In this document: piece after piece, positions 23,663 through 32,079 of the stretch | How the letters are laid out: every line of letters begins with the position of its first letter | How positions within the stretch are numbered: position 1 is the first letter of the stretch | Assembly (NCBI GenBank): GCA_002898075.1 | Contig: BDSV01000018.1 | Span: 1 to 44,365, forward strand | Direction of reading: 5' to 3' | Length of the DNA stretch: 44,365 nt | From: a bacterium BMS3Abin03 | Lineage (GTDB): Bacteria; Bacteroidota; Ignavibacteria; Ignavibacteriales; Ignavibacteriaceae | Translations under genes and position numbers: made by a program | The notes under the pieces: model-generated | What the model was told of the DNA's origin: nothing | What the model saw: the letters and a program-made list of their open reading frames with translations, nothing else | The model's database searches: none

Positions 23663-24676
23663 TTACCTTGAATAACTTCTTTGTTCATGGCAGCCCGGTA
23701 AACAAGAGCCGCCGTTTTTAGTAGGTTTATAATTCAGTTTCATAGTCCAACTGCCAAATTTAATCTCGGTTTCAATCAAATGTTTGTTTGCAGAACCGTG
23801 AACATCATGACAATTAGTACAGCTTCTGCTTTTTTCTCTGTTAACGTGAACGAAATGTAGATTAGTATTACCGTTTCTAAACTCGGTAGCAGTGGTTGTT
23901 TTTTTATTTAATATCTTCGAATCGTCATGACAATCAAAACATAGGCTATAATTATCATCAAATTTCTGCGCATAGTGCCCTTCCGGGAAAGTATCATTCA
24001 GTAAATAATTGTTTACCGATGAGTGAGGATTATGACAGGTAAGGCATCCGTCATCAACAACAGGTGGATGGGCTAAGTCTTCATTTACAATTTTAATCGC
24101 AATATTCGGTATTACCTTATCTTCATATTTAATTTCTTTATTATGACATTTCAAACAGAGAGCAGGATCTTCTTCCTTAAGCAGCTTCCTGTTTTTAGAA
24201 GAATGAGGTGAATGACAGTTAATACATTTACCTCCCACGAACATAGCACCGTGAATTGTTTTAACATTTTTTATTTCTCCGGGATCGTCGTGACAGGAGA
24301 AACATAGGTCGGGAACAGGGTCTTCCAAAATAAATTTATTATTCGATGAATGAGGATTATGACAATTCAAGCAGTCCTCTTCGAAAGGTGGGTGAATACT
24401 TTTTTGCGAAGCATCCGGCTCTTTATCATCGTGACAAGTATAACATAATTCTGGTGATTCATCGACTAATGAAAAATCGTTCCCGTTTTCTGACGGATGC
24501 TCAACTGTTTCGCTTTCATGGCAGCTAGTGCAGTCATCTTCAGCGGCAGGATGAATAAATGCCGCACTAACTAACTTATAATGACAACCGGGTGCAGTAC
24601 ATCCTTTTTCAGTCTGACCAACCATATTATAGTTTATAGAAAGACTCAATAGCATTATGGTTATAATAGTTTTCAT
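23663..24676 (-). CDS. Multiheme c-type cytochrome (9 CXXCH plus CX4CH and CX3CH)
   Basis: A 337-residue exported protein (signal peptide ending YNMVGQ). Nine CXXCH motifs are visible: CTSCH, CYTCH, CLNCH, CFSCH, CINCH, CLKCH, CLTCH, CFDCH and CTNCH. Two more sites have wider spacing: CTAPGCH at the N-terminus (CX4CH) and CLPGCH at the C-terminus (CX3CH). Repeats of HPPxxxDCxxCHNPHSS place it in the doubled-CXXCH group. It starts 11 bp after the barrel gene, so the two are co-expressed. A decaheme-like protein next to an outer-membrane barrel is the pattern of porin-cytochrome electron conduits. That it fills the barrel is inference. Confidence 0.92.
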   Translation of the reverse strand: MKTIITIMLLSLSINYNMVGQTEKGCTAPGCHYKLVSAAFIHPAAEDDCTSCHESETVEHPSENGNDFSLVDESPELCYTCHDDKEPDASQKSIHPPFEEDCLNCHNPHSSNNKFILEDPVPDLCFSCHDDPGEIKNVKTIHGAMFVGGKCINCHSPHSSKNRKLLKEEDPALCLKCHNKEIKYEDKVIPNIAIKIVNEDLAHPPVVDDGCLTCHNPHSSVNNYLLNDTFPEGHYAQKFDDNYSLCFDCHDDSKILNKKTTTATEFRNGNTNLHFVHVNREKSRSCTNCHDVHGSANKHLIETEIKFGSWTMKLNYKPTKNGGSCLPGCHEQRSYSR

Positions 24677-24687
24677 ATAATTTCCTG

Positions 24688-26667
24688 TCAGAATCGTCTT
24701 CCAATTCTTAAATAGAGCTTATTATAATTAACCTTTTCATTCGAAAAGTTCCTGAAAAAATTTTCATATCCCAAAACTATTGTGATATTTCTGAATTGAG
24801 TTTCGAATTCAGACCTAACAGAATAAAGATCCAGATTGATCCCACGCCCGTTCTGAAACCTTGTATTAACAATTAGATCAAATTTAGTTACCGATGAAAA
24901 TAAATAACCGAGTCCGCCTGTTCCATACCTGTATATTTGTCTTTCAGACTCTTTAGTAAGAAAATAATCTCTATAATTACCGGAAACATTAAATTTTAAT
25001 CTATTAAAAAAAACGGTGCGTATATCAATGAAAAACTGTGATGACTGATAAGGAATAATATTACTGTTGTAATCGTCAAACTCGAAACCTACTGTTATAA
25101 AGTCGATAGTTGTTTTTGCACCAACAATTCTTTGGTTAAAATATTCGAGCACGTTAAATCCGACACCCTGAACCCGCTTGTAATCGAAATCTCTATAGGA
25201 GAAGTATACATCGAACAAATTATATAGAAAAGTAAGACCAACTGTAAAATTGTTGCCTGTGGCTGTATAATTAAAATCTTCTCTGAAATCAAATTCATAA
25301 TCAACGTACACCGTTGCTCCGTCCGGAATTTGACCACCGGGAATGCGTACAATTTCAGTAAATTCACCTCGAGGTATAAGAAGATAATCCAAATTCTCTA
25401 CATAGATATATGTATCCTTAAAATCCGTAACCACAACTGATTCGAGAATTACATCCGGATTATCGAGCAGTTCAATAGTGCCGTCGGTCAACGAATGTTC
25501 TTCATCTAAGATTAACTGAGTTCGACTAGCTTGTGATGCACGATCTACTCCCCGTAATCTGTATTCATAGTTTAATCTGAAAATACCGGTTGGAATTTTC
25601 TTCTGATATTTGAACCCAACTGTTGCCTGGTTAATTACCTCATTATAAAATGTCTGCCTGCTATCTGTGTACTCATAACTTAAATGGGATCGCAAACTAT
25701 TGAATAGCTGATGCTCAATGGTTCCGGTCAAATAATGCTGCAGCGATTTGGCAAAAGAATATATGAGATCATGGAACTGATACCTTCCATTTAAGCGAAT
25801 ACTCTTGATGGGTTTAGATATAAGGGAATGTTCAAACTGTATTCTTCTATATGGTTGTGATCCGATTTGCTTATAGTACCAAAATTGATAATTGTAAATA
25901 TTTCGCTCCTCATCAAAGATAAATCTGCTATTTAAATTAAGTGTTAATATCTGGTTTTTAACAGAAATATCATTTGCATACGTCCTGAAATAATCTTCAT
26001 AAGAAGCGGTTACTACATTTTCATTCCAATCCGATATTCCTTTATCTAGTCGTAGATTAATATTATTACGCGTGCTCTCAAACTTCCTGTCGAATTGAAG
26101 CTCATTCTGTTTCCACGTACTATGTAAGTACGATAAAGTAGCAGGCAAAGAACTATTTCTAAACGCCAGGTATGTTCCGGCATTAAATTGATAAGATTCA
26201 ACATCGGTAGTTAATTCACGGCTGATAAATCCATGGTTATAATTGGTAAATATTTTAAATGATACCATTCTTTGGTTAAAAAAGTTTAGGTTTAAATTCA
26301 TCCTTTCTGCTGTCCGGGTATCAGTACGGTTAGGAGCAACAATAAAATTATTTTTTTGGGTACCCGGAGCAAAACCCAGATCTAAGCCAATCATTAAGAA
26401 ATTTGGATGTAAGAGGTAACTGGTTGAATAGATATTTATCTCGCCGCTGAACGCCCCGGATTTCTGTTCCTCTCTGAATCCCGTATTTAATTCATTTTTC
26501 TGAGACCTGTAATCGCCCCGCAAAAACAGATTCCCTCTAAATGAAGTAAGGTGAAATCCTCCCCACCCGTTGCCGTTTTTAAATTTCCTTTGGGAATATA
26601 AATTTCCGGCTGCAATTGTAGTTAATAAAAATATGAATAATACAATATTTAATCTTTGGTAAATCAT
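24688..26667 (-). CDS. Outer-membrane beta-barrel protein, putative conduit porin
   Basis: A 659-residue exported protein (signal peptide to LYSQ). The mature part is a long series of alternating amphipathic strands with many Tyr, Phe and Arg, and it ends LYLRIGRRF with the terminal Phe expected of an outer-membrane barrel. One interior segment (EIVRIPGGQIPDGATVYVDYEF) looks like a soluble insert. There is no haem motif and none of the N-terminal CXXC found in MtrB. Size is close to MtrB/PioB-type porins, but sequence similarity to them is not evident by eye. It lies between a pentaheme lipoprotein and an 11-site cytochrome, with 10 and 11 bp gaps. A conduit role is inferred from this context. 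Confidence 0.8.
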   Translation of the reverse strand: MIYQRLNIVLFIFLLTTIAAGNLYSQRKFKNGNGWGGFHLTSFRGNLFLRGDYRSQKNELNTGFREEQKSGAFSGEINIYSTSYLLHPNFLMIGLDLGFAPGTQKNNFIVAPNRTDTRTAERMNLNLNFFNQRMVSFKIFTNYNHGFISRELTTDVESYQFNAGTYLAFRNSSLPATLSYLHSTWKQNELQFDRKFESTRNNINLRLDKGISDWNENVVTASYEDYFRTYANDISVKNQILTLNLNSRFIFDEERNIYNYQFWYYKQIGSQPYRRIQFEHSLISKPIKSIRLNGRYQFHDLIYSFAKSLQHYLTGTIEHQLFNSLRSHLSYEYTDSRQTFYNEVINQATVGFKYQKKIPTGIFRLNYEYRLRGVDRASQASRTQLILDEEHSLTDGTIELLDNPDVILESVVVTDFKDTYIYVENLDYLLIPRGEFTEIVRIPGGQIPDGATVYVDYEFDFREDFNYTATGNNFTVGLTFLYNLFDVYFSYRDFDYKRVQGVGFNVLEYFNQRIVGAKTTIDFITVGFEFDDYNSNIIPYQSSQFFIDIRTVFFNRLKFNVSGNYRDYFLTKESERQIYRYGTGGLGYLFSSVTKFDLIVNTRFQNGRGINLDLYSVRSEFETQFRNITIVLGYENFFRNFSNEKVNYNKLYLRIGRRF

Positions 26668-26677
26668 TTTTTAACAT

Positions 26678-27256
26678 TTACAACAAAAATCTATCTTCGC
26701 CTCCGTGTGGATTATGACATTCAATACAATTAGTATCATCAATATCTTCATGAACTTCATTTTTAAACACGTCACTTTTTTCATGGCAGTAAAGGCAAAG
26801 TTCCTGCCCCTTCCTTTTTAATAATTTCGGGAGTTTACTTGAGTGCGGATTGTGACATTGAGTACAATAGCCGGAAGCCACCGGACCGTGCAAAACCGCG
26901 AACTGATTATTAAAATCTTCGTGGCAAGTATAGCAAAGTTTCGGCGGCTGTTCGATCAGTTCGTTTCCGGCTTGCAGGTTATGACAGTTGTAACACTCCC
27001 TTGCTTGATACGGAGGATGAAAGAACATCTGCTGAACAACTCGTTTTTTATTGTTACCCTGCTTCTTTTTATTTTCATTACTAACAAGTAATGAGTCAGC
27101 AGCCAGTTTTTCATTCTCACCCTGTGGTACCCCGTCAAAAAAAATCGATAGTATCTTTTTCCCTTCGCTCGACGAGCAGGAAAAATTTATAATTAAAAGT
27201 ACCGACAACAGAACAGTATAAATCAAATAACCATATATAAACTTTCGCATTTTCAT
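26678..27256 (-). CDS. Pentaheme c-type cytochrome lipoprotein
   Basis: A 192-residue protein with a lipoprotein signal (LLIINFSC; acylated Cys near 27). A polar linker (KKKQGNNKKR) leads to five CXXCH sites: CYNCH, CYTCH, CTQCH, CLYCH and CIECH. CHNPHSSKLPKLL and CHNPHGGEDRFLL are typical doubled-CXXCH sequences. The lipid anchor places it on a membrane, probably the outer membrane, as a partner of the barrel encoded 10 bp downstream. It begins 9 bp after the NHL lipoprotein gene. Confidence 0.9.
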   Translation of the reverse strand: MKMRKFIYGYLIYTVLLSVLLIINFSCSSSEGKKILSIFFDGVPQGENEKLAADSLLVSNENKKKQGNNKKRVVQQMFFHPPYQARECYNCHNLQAGNELIEQPPKLCYTCHEDFNNQFAVLHGPVASGYCTQCHNPHSSKLPKLLKRKGQELCLYCHEKSDVFKNEVHEDIDDTNCIECHNPHGGEDRFLL

Positions 27257-27265
27257 CGAAGCGCA

Positions 27266-28330
27266 TCATTTCTTCTCATCTACAAAACCATAAACATTAA
27301 TTTTCTCGGGTCCGTACTGGTTTGTAACAAATATCAGATACTTCAGATCAAATCCTTCGTAAACGTATTTTTGGAAATATTTAAGGTTATCATAATCGAT
27401 AATAACTTTTGCCGGCAGCCACATATCACCCGGTTTCACATACGGTCCACCGAAAAACATTAATAAATTCCCATCCTTGTCGAATATTTGTACGTTTTCA
27501 AAACCGGCGTCGACAACAAATAAATTCAAGCTGTCGTCAACTGCAATACCTTTAGGACGAACAAATTGACCTAACCCCGTACCGTACGAACCGACAGAGT
27601 CAATAAATTCACCTTCGGTAGAATAAATCTTAATTCTGAAATCGCCAAAGTCGCTCACGTATAATCTGCCTTGTTTAACATAAATGTTAGTTGGTTGAAA
27701 AACTCTCTCTTTTTCACCAAGGTTTTCATCCGGTAAAGATTTAACCCAGGAATAATCACTGTGAGAAAAAACCTCAATATCTCTGCCTTTTAAATCGGAA
27801 ACGTATATCAACGAGTCTGTAACGAACACATCGGTCGGTTTTTTCAATACATCTTCGCCGAAAGCAGTTAAATAGTTATCTAAGGAATCGAAGACAACTA
27901 TTTGTGCTCTTTCAGCATCGGCTACAAATAACCTGCCGATATTATCTTTAAAACAATTAATAGGTTTTTTAAACTGCCCGAATCCTTTCGGCTGAAAATA
28001 CTGAAATGATTTATCAACGAAATCTAGAATTTCCAGCCCGCCAAGAATAGTATCGCATACATATAATTTACCCTTATAAATCGCTATTCCATACGGTTTA
28101 ATTATATCTGCCCTTTGGGTTTCTCCTGCTACATATTCAACTAATCCAGATTCTTCTCCTGTAACATCGCTAGACGTTGAAAAGCTCGTAAGGTATTGTA
28201 TTTTTGTTGGTTCGGGAGGTGCTGGATATATAATTAAATCATTTTCATTTTTAATTACAGTGGATGATGAACAAGATATCAAAACAAATATAATACTTAC
28301 CAAGCTAAATTTTTCAACTACCCTTTTCAT
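27266..28330 (-). CDS. NHL-repeat beta-propeller lipoprotein
   Basis: A 354-residue lipoprotein (signal FVLISC) with about six NHL-like blades. Examples are KPYGIAIYKGKLYVCDTILGGLEILD, GRLFVADAERAQIVVFDS, KPTDVFVTDSLIYVSDLKGRDIEVF, QPTNIYVKQGRLYVSDFGDFRIKIYSTEGEFIDSVGSYG and RPKGIAVDDSLNLFVVDAGFENVQIFDKDGNLL. It is related to the NHL protein at 33755. NHL propellers usually bind proteins or ligands. Being first in the run NHL-cytochrome-barrel-cytochrome, it may hold extracellular or periplasmic partners of the conduit. It has no haem motif. The terminator just upstream (28362) separates it from the tetraheme gene, so it likely has its own promoter in the 30-bp gap or is reached by read-through. 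Confidence 0.88.
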   Translation of the reverse strand: MKRVVEKFSLVSIIFVLISCSSSTVIKNENDLIIYPAPPEPTKIQYLTSFSTSSDVTGEESGLVEYVAGETQRADIIKPYGIAIYKGKLYVCDTILGGLEILDFVDKSFQYFQPKGFGQFKKPINCFKDNIGRLFVADAERAQIVVFDSLDNYLTAFGEDVLKKPTDVFVTDSLIYVSDLKGRDIEVFSHSDYSWVKSLPDENLGEKERVFQPTNIYVKQGRLYVSDFGDFRIKIYSTEGEFIDSVGSYGTGLGQFVRPKGIAVDDSLNLFVVDAGFENVQIFDKDGNLLMFFGGPYVKPGDMWLPAKVIIDYDNLKYFQKYVYEGFDLKYLIFVTNQYGPEKINVYGFVDEKK

Positions 28331-28361
28331 TTTATCATAACCTGCTTTTGTTAATAAAAAA

Positions 28362-28379
28362 GGGCGCCTAAACGCCCCT
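28362..28379 (-). terminator. Rho-independent terminator after the tetraheme gene
   Basis: On the minus strand GGGCG-TTTAGG-CGCCC is followed by TTTTTT. It lies 39 bp after the 28418-29029 gene and before the NHL lipoprotein gene, dividing the cytochrome region into at least two transcription units. Confidence 0.8.
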
Positions 28380-28417
28380 GTTTAAGAATAATTGTTTATT
28401 AAACCCCAAATACAGAA

Positions 28418-29029
28418 TTATTTATTGTGACATGTTAAGCAGAGAGCACTTGTTGCATTACTTTTTACAAGAAATTTTGCAACAGTATCATCATGCGGGT
28501 TGTGGCAGGAGGCACATTGTAACTTTCCACCGAAGAGCATATCTTCATCTATTGTACCGCCAAGACCAGAGTTAGTATTTGCCGGATCAAACAATCCGCC
28601 GTCAGCAGTGGCTAACGTTGCATCATAAGTAAATGATACAGGATGATCGTTACTTAAATCTGTTCCAATAAGAGCGTCACCGGAAACATGTTCAGTTCCA
28701 GCCGTATTCCCACCAAAATTATCAATTGCTACTGTTCCATCGTGACAGCTAAGGCATAATTTAGAATAGCCATCCGGTTGAGATACTGTAGCATTTAGTG
28801 TAGAAGAACTATAAAGAGTAAAAGTTGCAGTTGTAACCTGGTGGTTCCATAGAGGTTCGGGTGGGTTAGTATAATCTTGAACGTGAGGTGCATGGCAAAT
28901 CACACAAATTTCTCCACTACTGTTCCAAGTTGAATCGGAGAAATCGTGAGCGGAACCAGTGATGCTTTGTCCGAAAACAACACCGGTAAATGCAAGTACC
29001 ACGGCAAAATAGAGAATTGAGCGAAGCAT
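28418..29029 (-). CDS. Tetraheme c-type cytochrome, probably abundant
   Basis: A 203-residue exported cytochrome (signal ending VVFGQ) with four CXXCH sites: CVICH, CLSCH, CASCH and CLTCH. It shares LCLSCHDGTVAIDNFGG, LSNDHPVSFTYDATLA and SGLGGTIDEDML with its paralogs at 22927 and 21479 and with the N-terminal third of the 12-site protein at 32080. HDFS before the first haem site may supply a distal histidine. It has the strongest ribosome site of the region (AAGGAGG, 29035-29041) and its own terminator, so it is probably made in quantity as a soluble periplasmic or surface carrier. Confidence 0.92.
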   Translation of the reverse strand: MLRSILYFAVVLAFTGVVFGQSITGSAHDFSDSTWNSSGEICVICHAPHVQDYTNPPEPLWNHQVTTATFTLYSSSTLNATVSQPDGYSKLCLSCHDGTVAIDNFGGNTAGTEHVSGDALIGTDLSNDHPVSFTYDATLATADGGLFDPANTNSGLGGTIDEDMLFGGKLQCASCHNPHDDTVAKFLVKSNATSALCLTCHNK

Positions 29030-29072
29030 TTTATCCTCCTTAGATATTTATTTTTAGTTAGTTATTATCGAA

Positions 29073-29480
29073 TCAGCCCTCGGGTAAAACACTAAAATCC
29101 TTTACCTTTCGGCTATCCTCTAAAAAAATTGAAATTTTCTTTACTTCATCAAATAGAAAGTTTTTATCCAGATACCCATCTGCAATCTTTTCTGCAGATT
29201 GGTATTCACCAAATCTTTTTCCGTCCATATTCATCAATACCACAAAAACGCTTTGGTATTTTTCCTTTATGTAATTCACTGTTTTTATTGCTTCGTAATC
29301 TGCAAGATCAATATTTATAAGAATAAGAGATGGAATAAACTGTGCACAAATCTTTTTCAGTTCGTCAAGATTTAATGCAAGCCCGGCATATAATAAATTA
29401 TCGGTTTTTTTCATTGATTCTTTAACCAAATCAACAAACTTTTTATCATTATCAACTATTATTGTAGGTAATTTATTCAT
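29073..29480 (-). CDS. Stand-alone pseudo-receiver domain protein
   Basis: A 135-residue CheY-like receiver with no output domain. Aligned with the normal receiver at 29653, PSLILINIDLADYEAI stands where that protein has PELILMDINMPNLNGI, so the phospho-acceptor Asp is Asn56. The conserved Ser/Thr position is Met (VVLMNMD), and the acidic pair is VDND. Lys in LDKNF is kept. It therefore should not be phosphorylated in the usual way. It sits between the response regulator gene and the tetraheme cytochrome gene, all on the same strand. It may act by protein binding or by a small ligand. Fold fairly certain; role unknown. Confidence 0.85.
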   Translation of the reverse strand: MNKLPTIIVDNDKKFVDLVKESMKKTDNLLYAGLALNLDELKKICAQFIPSLILINIDLADYEAIKTVNYIKEKYQSVFVVLMNMDGKRFGEYQSAEKIADGYLDKNFLFDEVKKISIFLEDSRKVKDFSVLPEG

Positions 29481-29652
29481 CTCTGTATAAAACTGTTATC
29501 AATTTTGTTACCAACATAACATTAATAAGCAATAAAGTAAATTCCCCGAGTATGGGTATTTTTCATATAAATTTATTACCCCTTTGAGTAATATTTTAGT
29601 TATTATAGAATAACCCTTTAGGGCTATTGTATTATTAAATAGAGAATTTGTC

Positions 29653-30306
29653 TCATATCAAGCCGTTGGCAATCGCATAACTTATAACTTCATTAAAGTT
29701 TTTTGCATGAAGCTTTTTAATAATATTTTTTCGATGTTTAACAACGGTGAATGGACTAATAAACAGTTTTTCAGCAATTACTTTGCTCGTATAACCTTCA
29801 GAAACAAGTTTTACTACTTCTAACTCACGTTTTGTTAAGGGGCTCGACTGGGTAGTTTCCTGGTAGAATTCGCTTATGTTTTTGCCGGTATGATAATCTA
29901 TTATCTTTTTTGTTACCTCTTTGTTAAAGTAATCTTCCCCTTCCATAACCTGTTTGATAGCCGTAACAAGTTCGGTTATTTCGGAGTCTTTATATATGTA
30001 GCCATTAATTCCTGCAGTGAGCGCTTCAAAAATAAATCTTTCGTTGTCGAGCATTGTAAGTATTATTATTTTTACATCCTTGTTAAATTCTCTTATTTGT
30101 TTTGCTGCTTCAATTCCATTCAGGTTAGGCATATTTATATCCATCAGTATAAGTTCCGGCATTAACTCTTTTGTTTTTTCAACTGCTTCGTTTCCATCGC
30201 CAGCTTCACCAACAATGTCTATATCATATTTGCTTTCAAGAGCAAGTTTGAATCCCTGTCGTACCCATTTATGATCATCAACAAGCAGGACTTTAGTTTT
30301 ACTCAT
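29653..30306 (-). CDS. NarL/FixJ-type response regulator
   Basis: A 217-residue regulator when started at ATG 30306 (MSKTKVLLVDDHKWV), which has AAAGGAT upstream; the ORF track uses ATG 30315. Receiver domain: acidic pair Asp10-Asp11, phospho-acceptor Asp56 in LILMDINMP, Thr in ILTMLD, Lys in IYKDSEI. Output: a LuxR-type helix-turn-helix (LTKRELEVVKLVSEGYTSKVIAEKLFISPFTVVKHRKNIIKKL). It overlaps the 3' end of the histidine kinase gene, so the two form a two-component pair. Likely targets are the surrounding cytochrome genes, by proximity only. Confidence 0.95.
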   Translation of the reverse strand: MSKTKVLLVDDHKWVRQGFKLALESKYDIDIVGEAGDGNEAVEKTKELMPELILMDINMPNLNGIEAAKQIREFNKDVKIIILTMLDNERFIFEALTAGINGYIYKDSEITELVTAIKQVMEGEDYFNKEVTKKIIDYHTGKNISEFYQETTQSSPLTKRELEVVKLVSEGYTSKVIAEKLFISPFTVVKHRKNIIKKLHAKNFNEVISYAIANGLI

Positions 30307-32023
30307 CTTTATCATCCTTTAATGGAATAGCAAAATATATTTCTGTTCCCCTGCCCGGTTCTGATTGGATTGAAAATTCTCCACCGGATATTTTAGTTCG
30401 CTCCCGCATAGAAATTAATCCATATCCAATATCCAGTATGGTTCCTTTGTCTGTATCGTTAACATCGAATCCTACACCATTGTCTTTTACTGACCCCCGA
30501 ATCATCCTCGAGTTAAAATGCAGGTCAATTTGTACCTCGGTTGCATTTGCATGCTTTGAAATATTATTTAAAGCTTCCTGAATTATCCTGTAAACATTCA
30601 GCTCAATTTTTTTATTGCGTACTTTAACGTTACCGAATACGTTAATCATAGCTTTTATATGCGTAACATCGGAAAATTTATGTGCCATCAATTGAATAGC
30701 ATCTGTTAAGCCATAATTATCAAGTTCGGCTGGTCGTAAAGAAAAGATTATCGATTTAATATCTCTGCTTATATCGATAATTTGTCTTTTAGCCTCTTCT
30801 ATCTTCTCGTTGTTTTCAAAAGTTTTTTCTTCAATCATTTCGAGACCAAGCTTCGCAAGAAGTAATTTTTGTCCTATCTGATCGTGAAGCTCTTTAGCAA
30901 CACGTTTTCTGTCCTGCTCAAGAATATCAATTACCGCGCTGCTTATTCTTTTCTGAAGATCCAATTCACGGTTTATATCTTCTCTTTGAAGCACATCCGT
31001 TCTATCCTCCAGTTGACAGATTATTCTGTTCACTTTACCCTTTTCATCTTTTATATCAAAAATATTAAAGATATAAACTTTCTCTTCCTCTTCCAATAAA
31101 ATAGGTTCGGTTTTAAGTCGTCCGCCTTTACGTATAAGATTCTTGATGTGTGACAAATAACCGTGCGATATAAGATATTCATTGTCGTATATATGTATAT
31201 CTCTCACATTGTTTTGGAAAATTTCATTCCATTTCAGATTTGTTTCAATTAATTTTCCTCCCTCATCATAAATAGCAATTGCAAAAGGCGATTGTTCAAT
31301 TAAAGATTCTACCTCCTTTGTTCTGCGGCGTATTTTTATTTCGAGTTCTTCGTTTATTTTCCGCAATACTTCTTCAGACTCTGCTAATTTTTGTTCGGTA
31401 GTTTTTCTTAAAGTAATATCCTTGTTGCTTGCACGATGTCCCAGATATATTCCTTTTGAATCGAATACGGATTGACAGGAGTGTTCAATCCATCTTATTT
31501 GGTTATCCTTGGTAATTATTCTAAAATCAAAGGATTCAAGGTCGGTTTCACATAAAGACTGGATTGTATGCTTGATAAATTTGTCTTTATCCTCAGGATG
31601 AACAATCTGTTCCAAAATAGTATTATCATTCATAAATTCTTCCGGTTTGTAACCGGTTATTCTTTCGGCAGACGGGGAGACATAATTCAACCTCCTGTCT
31701 TTAGTTATCCAGTATTCCCAATCTTTAGCAAAATCGGAAACAAGCTTAAATCTTTCCTGAACTTCCTGAAGATGCGTTTCAACCTTTCTTTGCTTAAGTA
31801 TCAAGTGACTTACAAAAATTCCGAAAATCAAAAAGGTTACAACTATCATTATCCGCTCAAAATGCATATGAGGTGATAGATGGAAGAGCAGAACATTTTG
31901 AAAGGAACTATTAAAAAAGAAAAAGTAGTCTATTATTGCATCGAATATCCAGCTTATAATGCCAAAAATCAGAGCAATAAGTATTATATTGAACCTGATT
32001 TTATTTGTTTTACTTAGTTTCAA
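30299..32023 (-). CDS. PAS-containing NarX-type sensor histidine kinase
   Basis: A 574-residue membrane kinase. Two N-terminal helices (about 11-37 and 57-76) enclose only ~20 residues, so there is little room for an outside sensor. PAS domain 1 (about 92-205; WEYWITKDRRLNYVSPSAERITGYKPEEF) with its PAC segment and PAS domain 2 (about 236-345) follow. The HisKA_3 box is RKRVAKELHDQIGQ with phospho-accepting His380. The ATPase domain shows ALNNISKHANATEV, DNGVGFD and YGLISMRERTKISGGEF. No cysteine cluster or haem site is visible in the PAS domains, so the signal is unknown; membrane or redox sensing is plausible. It lies 57 bp after the 12-site cytochrome gene and overlaps the regulator gene. 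Confidence 0.94.
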   Translation of the reverse strand: MKLSKTNKIRFNIILIALIFGIISWIFDAIIDYFFFFNSSFQNVLLFHLSPHMHFERIMIVVTFLIFGIFVSHLILKQRKVETHLQEVQERFKLVSDFAKDWEYWITKDRRLNYVSPSAERITGYKPEEFMNDNTILEQIVHPEDKDKFIKHTIQSLCETDLESFDFRIITKDNQIRWIEHSCQSVFDSKGIYLGHRASNKDITLRKTTEQKLAESEEVLRKINEELEIKIRRRTKEVESLIEQSPFAIAIYDEGGKLIETNLKWNEIFQNNVRDIHIYDNEYLISHGYLSHIKNLIRKGGRLKTEPILLEEEEKVYIFNIFDIKDEKGKVNRIICQLEDRTDVLQREDINRELDLQKRISSAVIDILEQDRKRVAKELHDQIGQKLLLAKLGLEMIEEKTFENNEKIEEAKRQIIDISRDIKSIIFSLRPAELDNYGLTDAIQLMAHKFSDVTHIKAMINVFGNVKVRNKKIELNVYRIIQEALNNISKHANATEVQIDLHFNSRMIRGSVKDNGVGFDVNDTDKGTILDIGYGLISMRERTKISGGEFSIQSEPGRGTEIYFAIPLKDDKDE

Positions 32024-32079
32024 TTTATTAGTTTAATACGTATTGAACGATATATTTATCCCGGGATATAATCTCTAAT

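Noticed and set aside
29609-29628. Imperfect palindrome AATAACCCTTTAGGGCTATT as a regulator operator
   Set aside because: Single copy seen and no second site found at other cytochrome promoters; mentioned only as a candidate.
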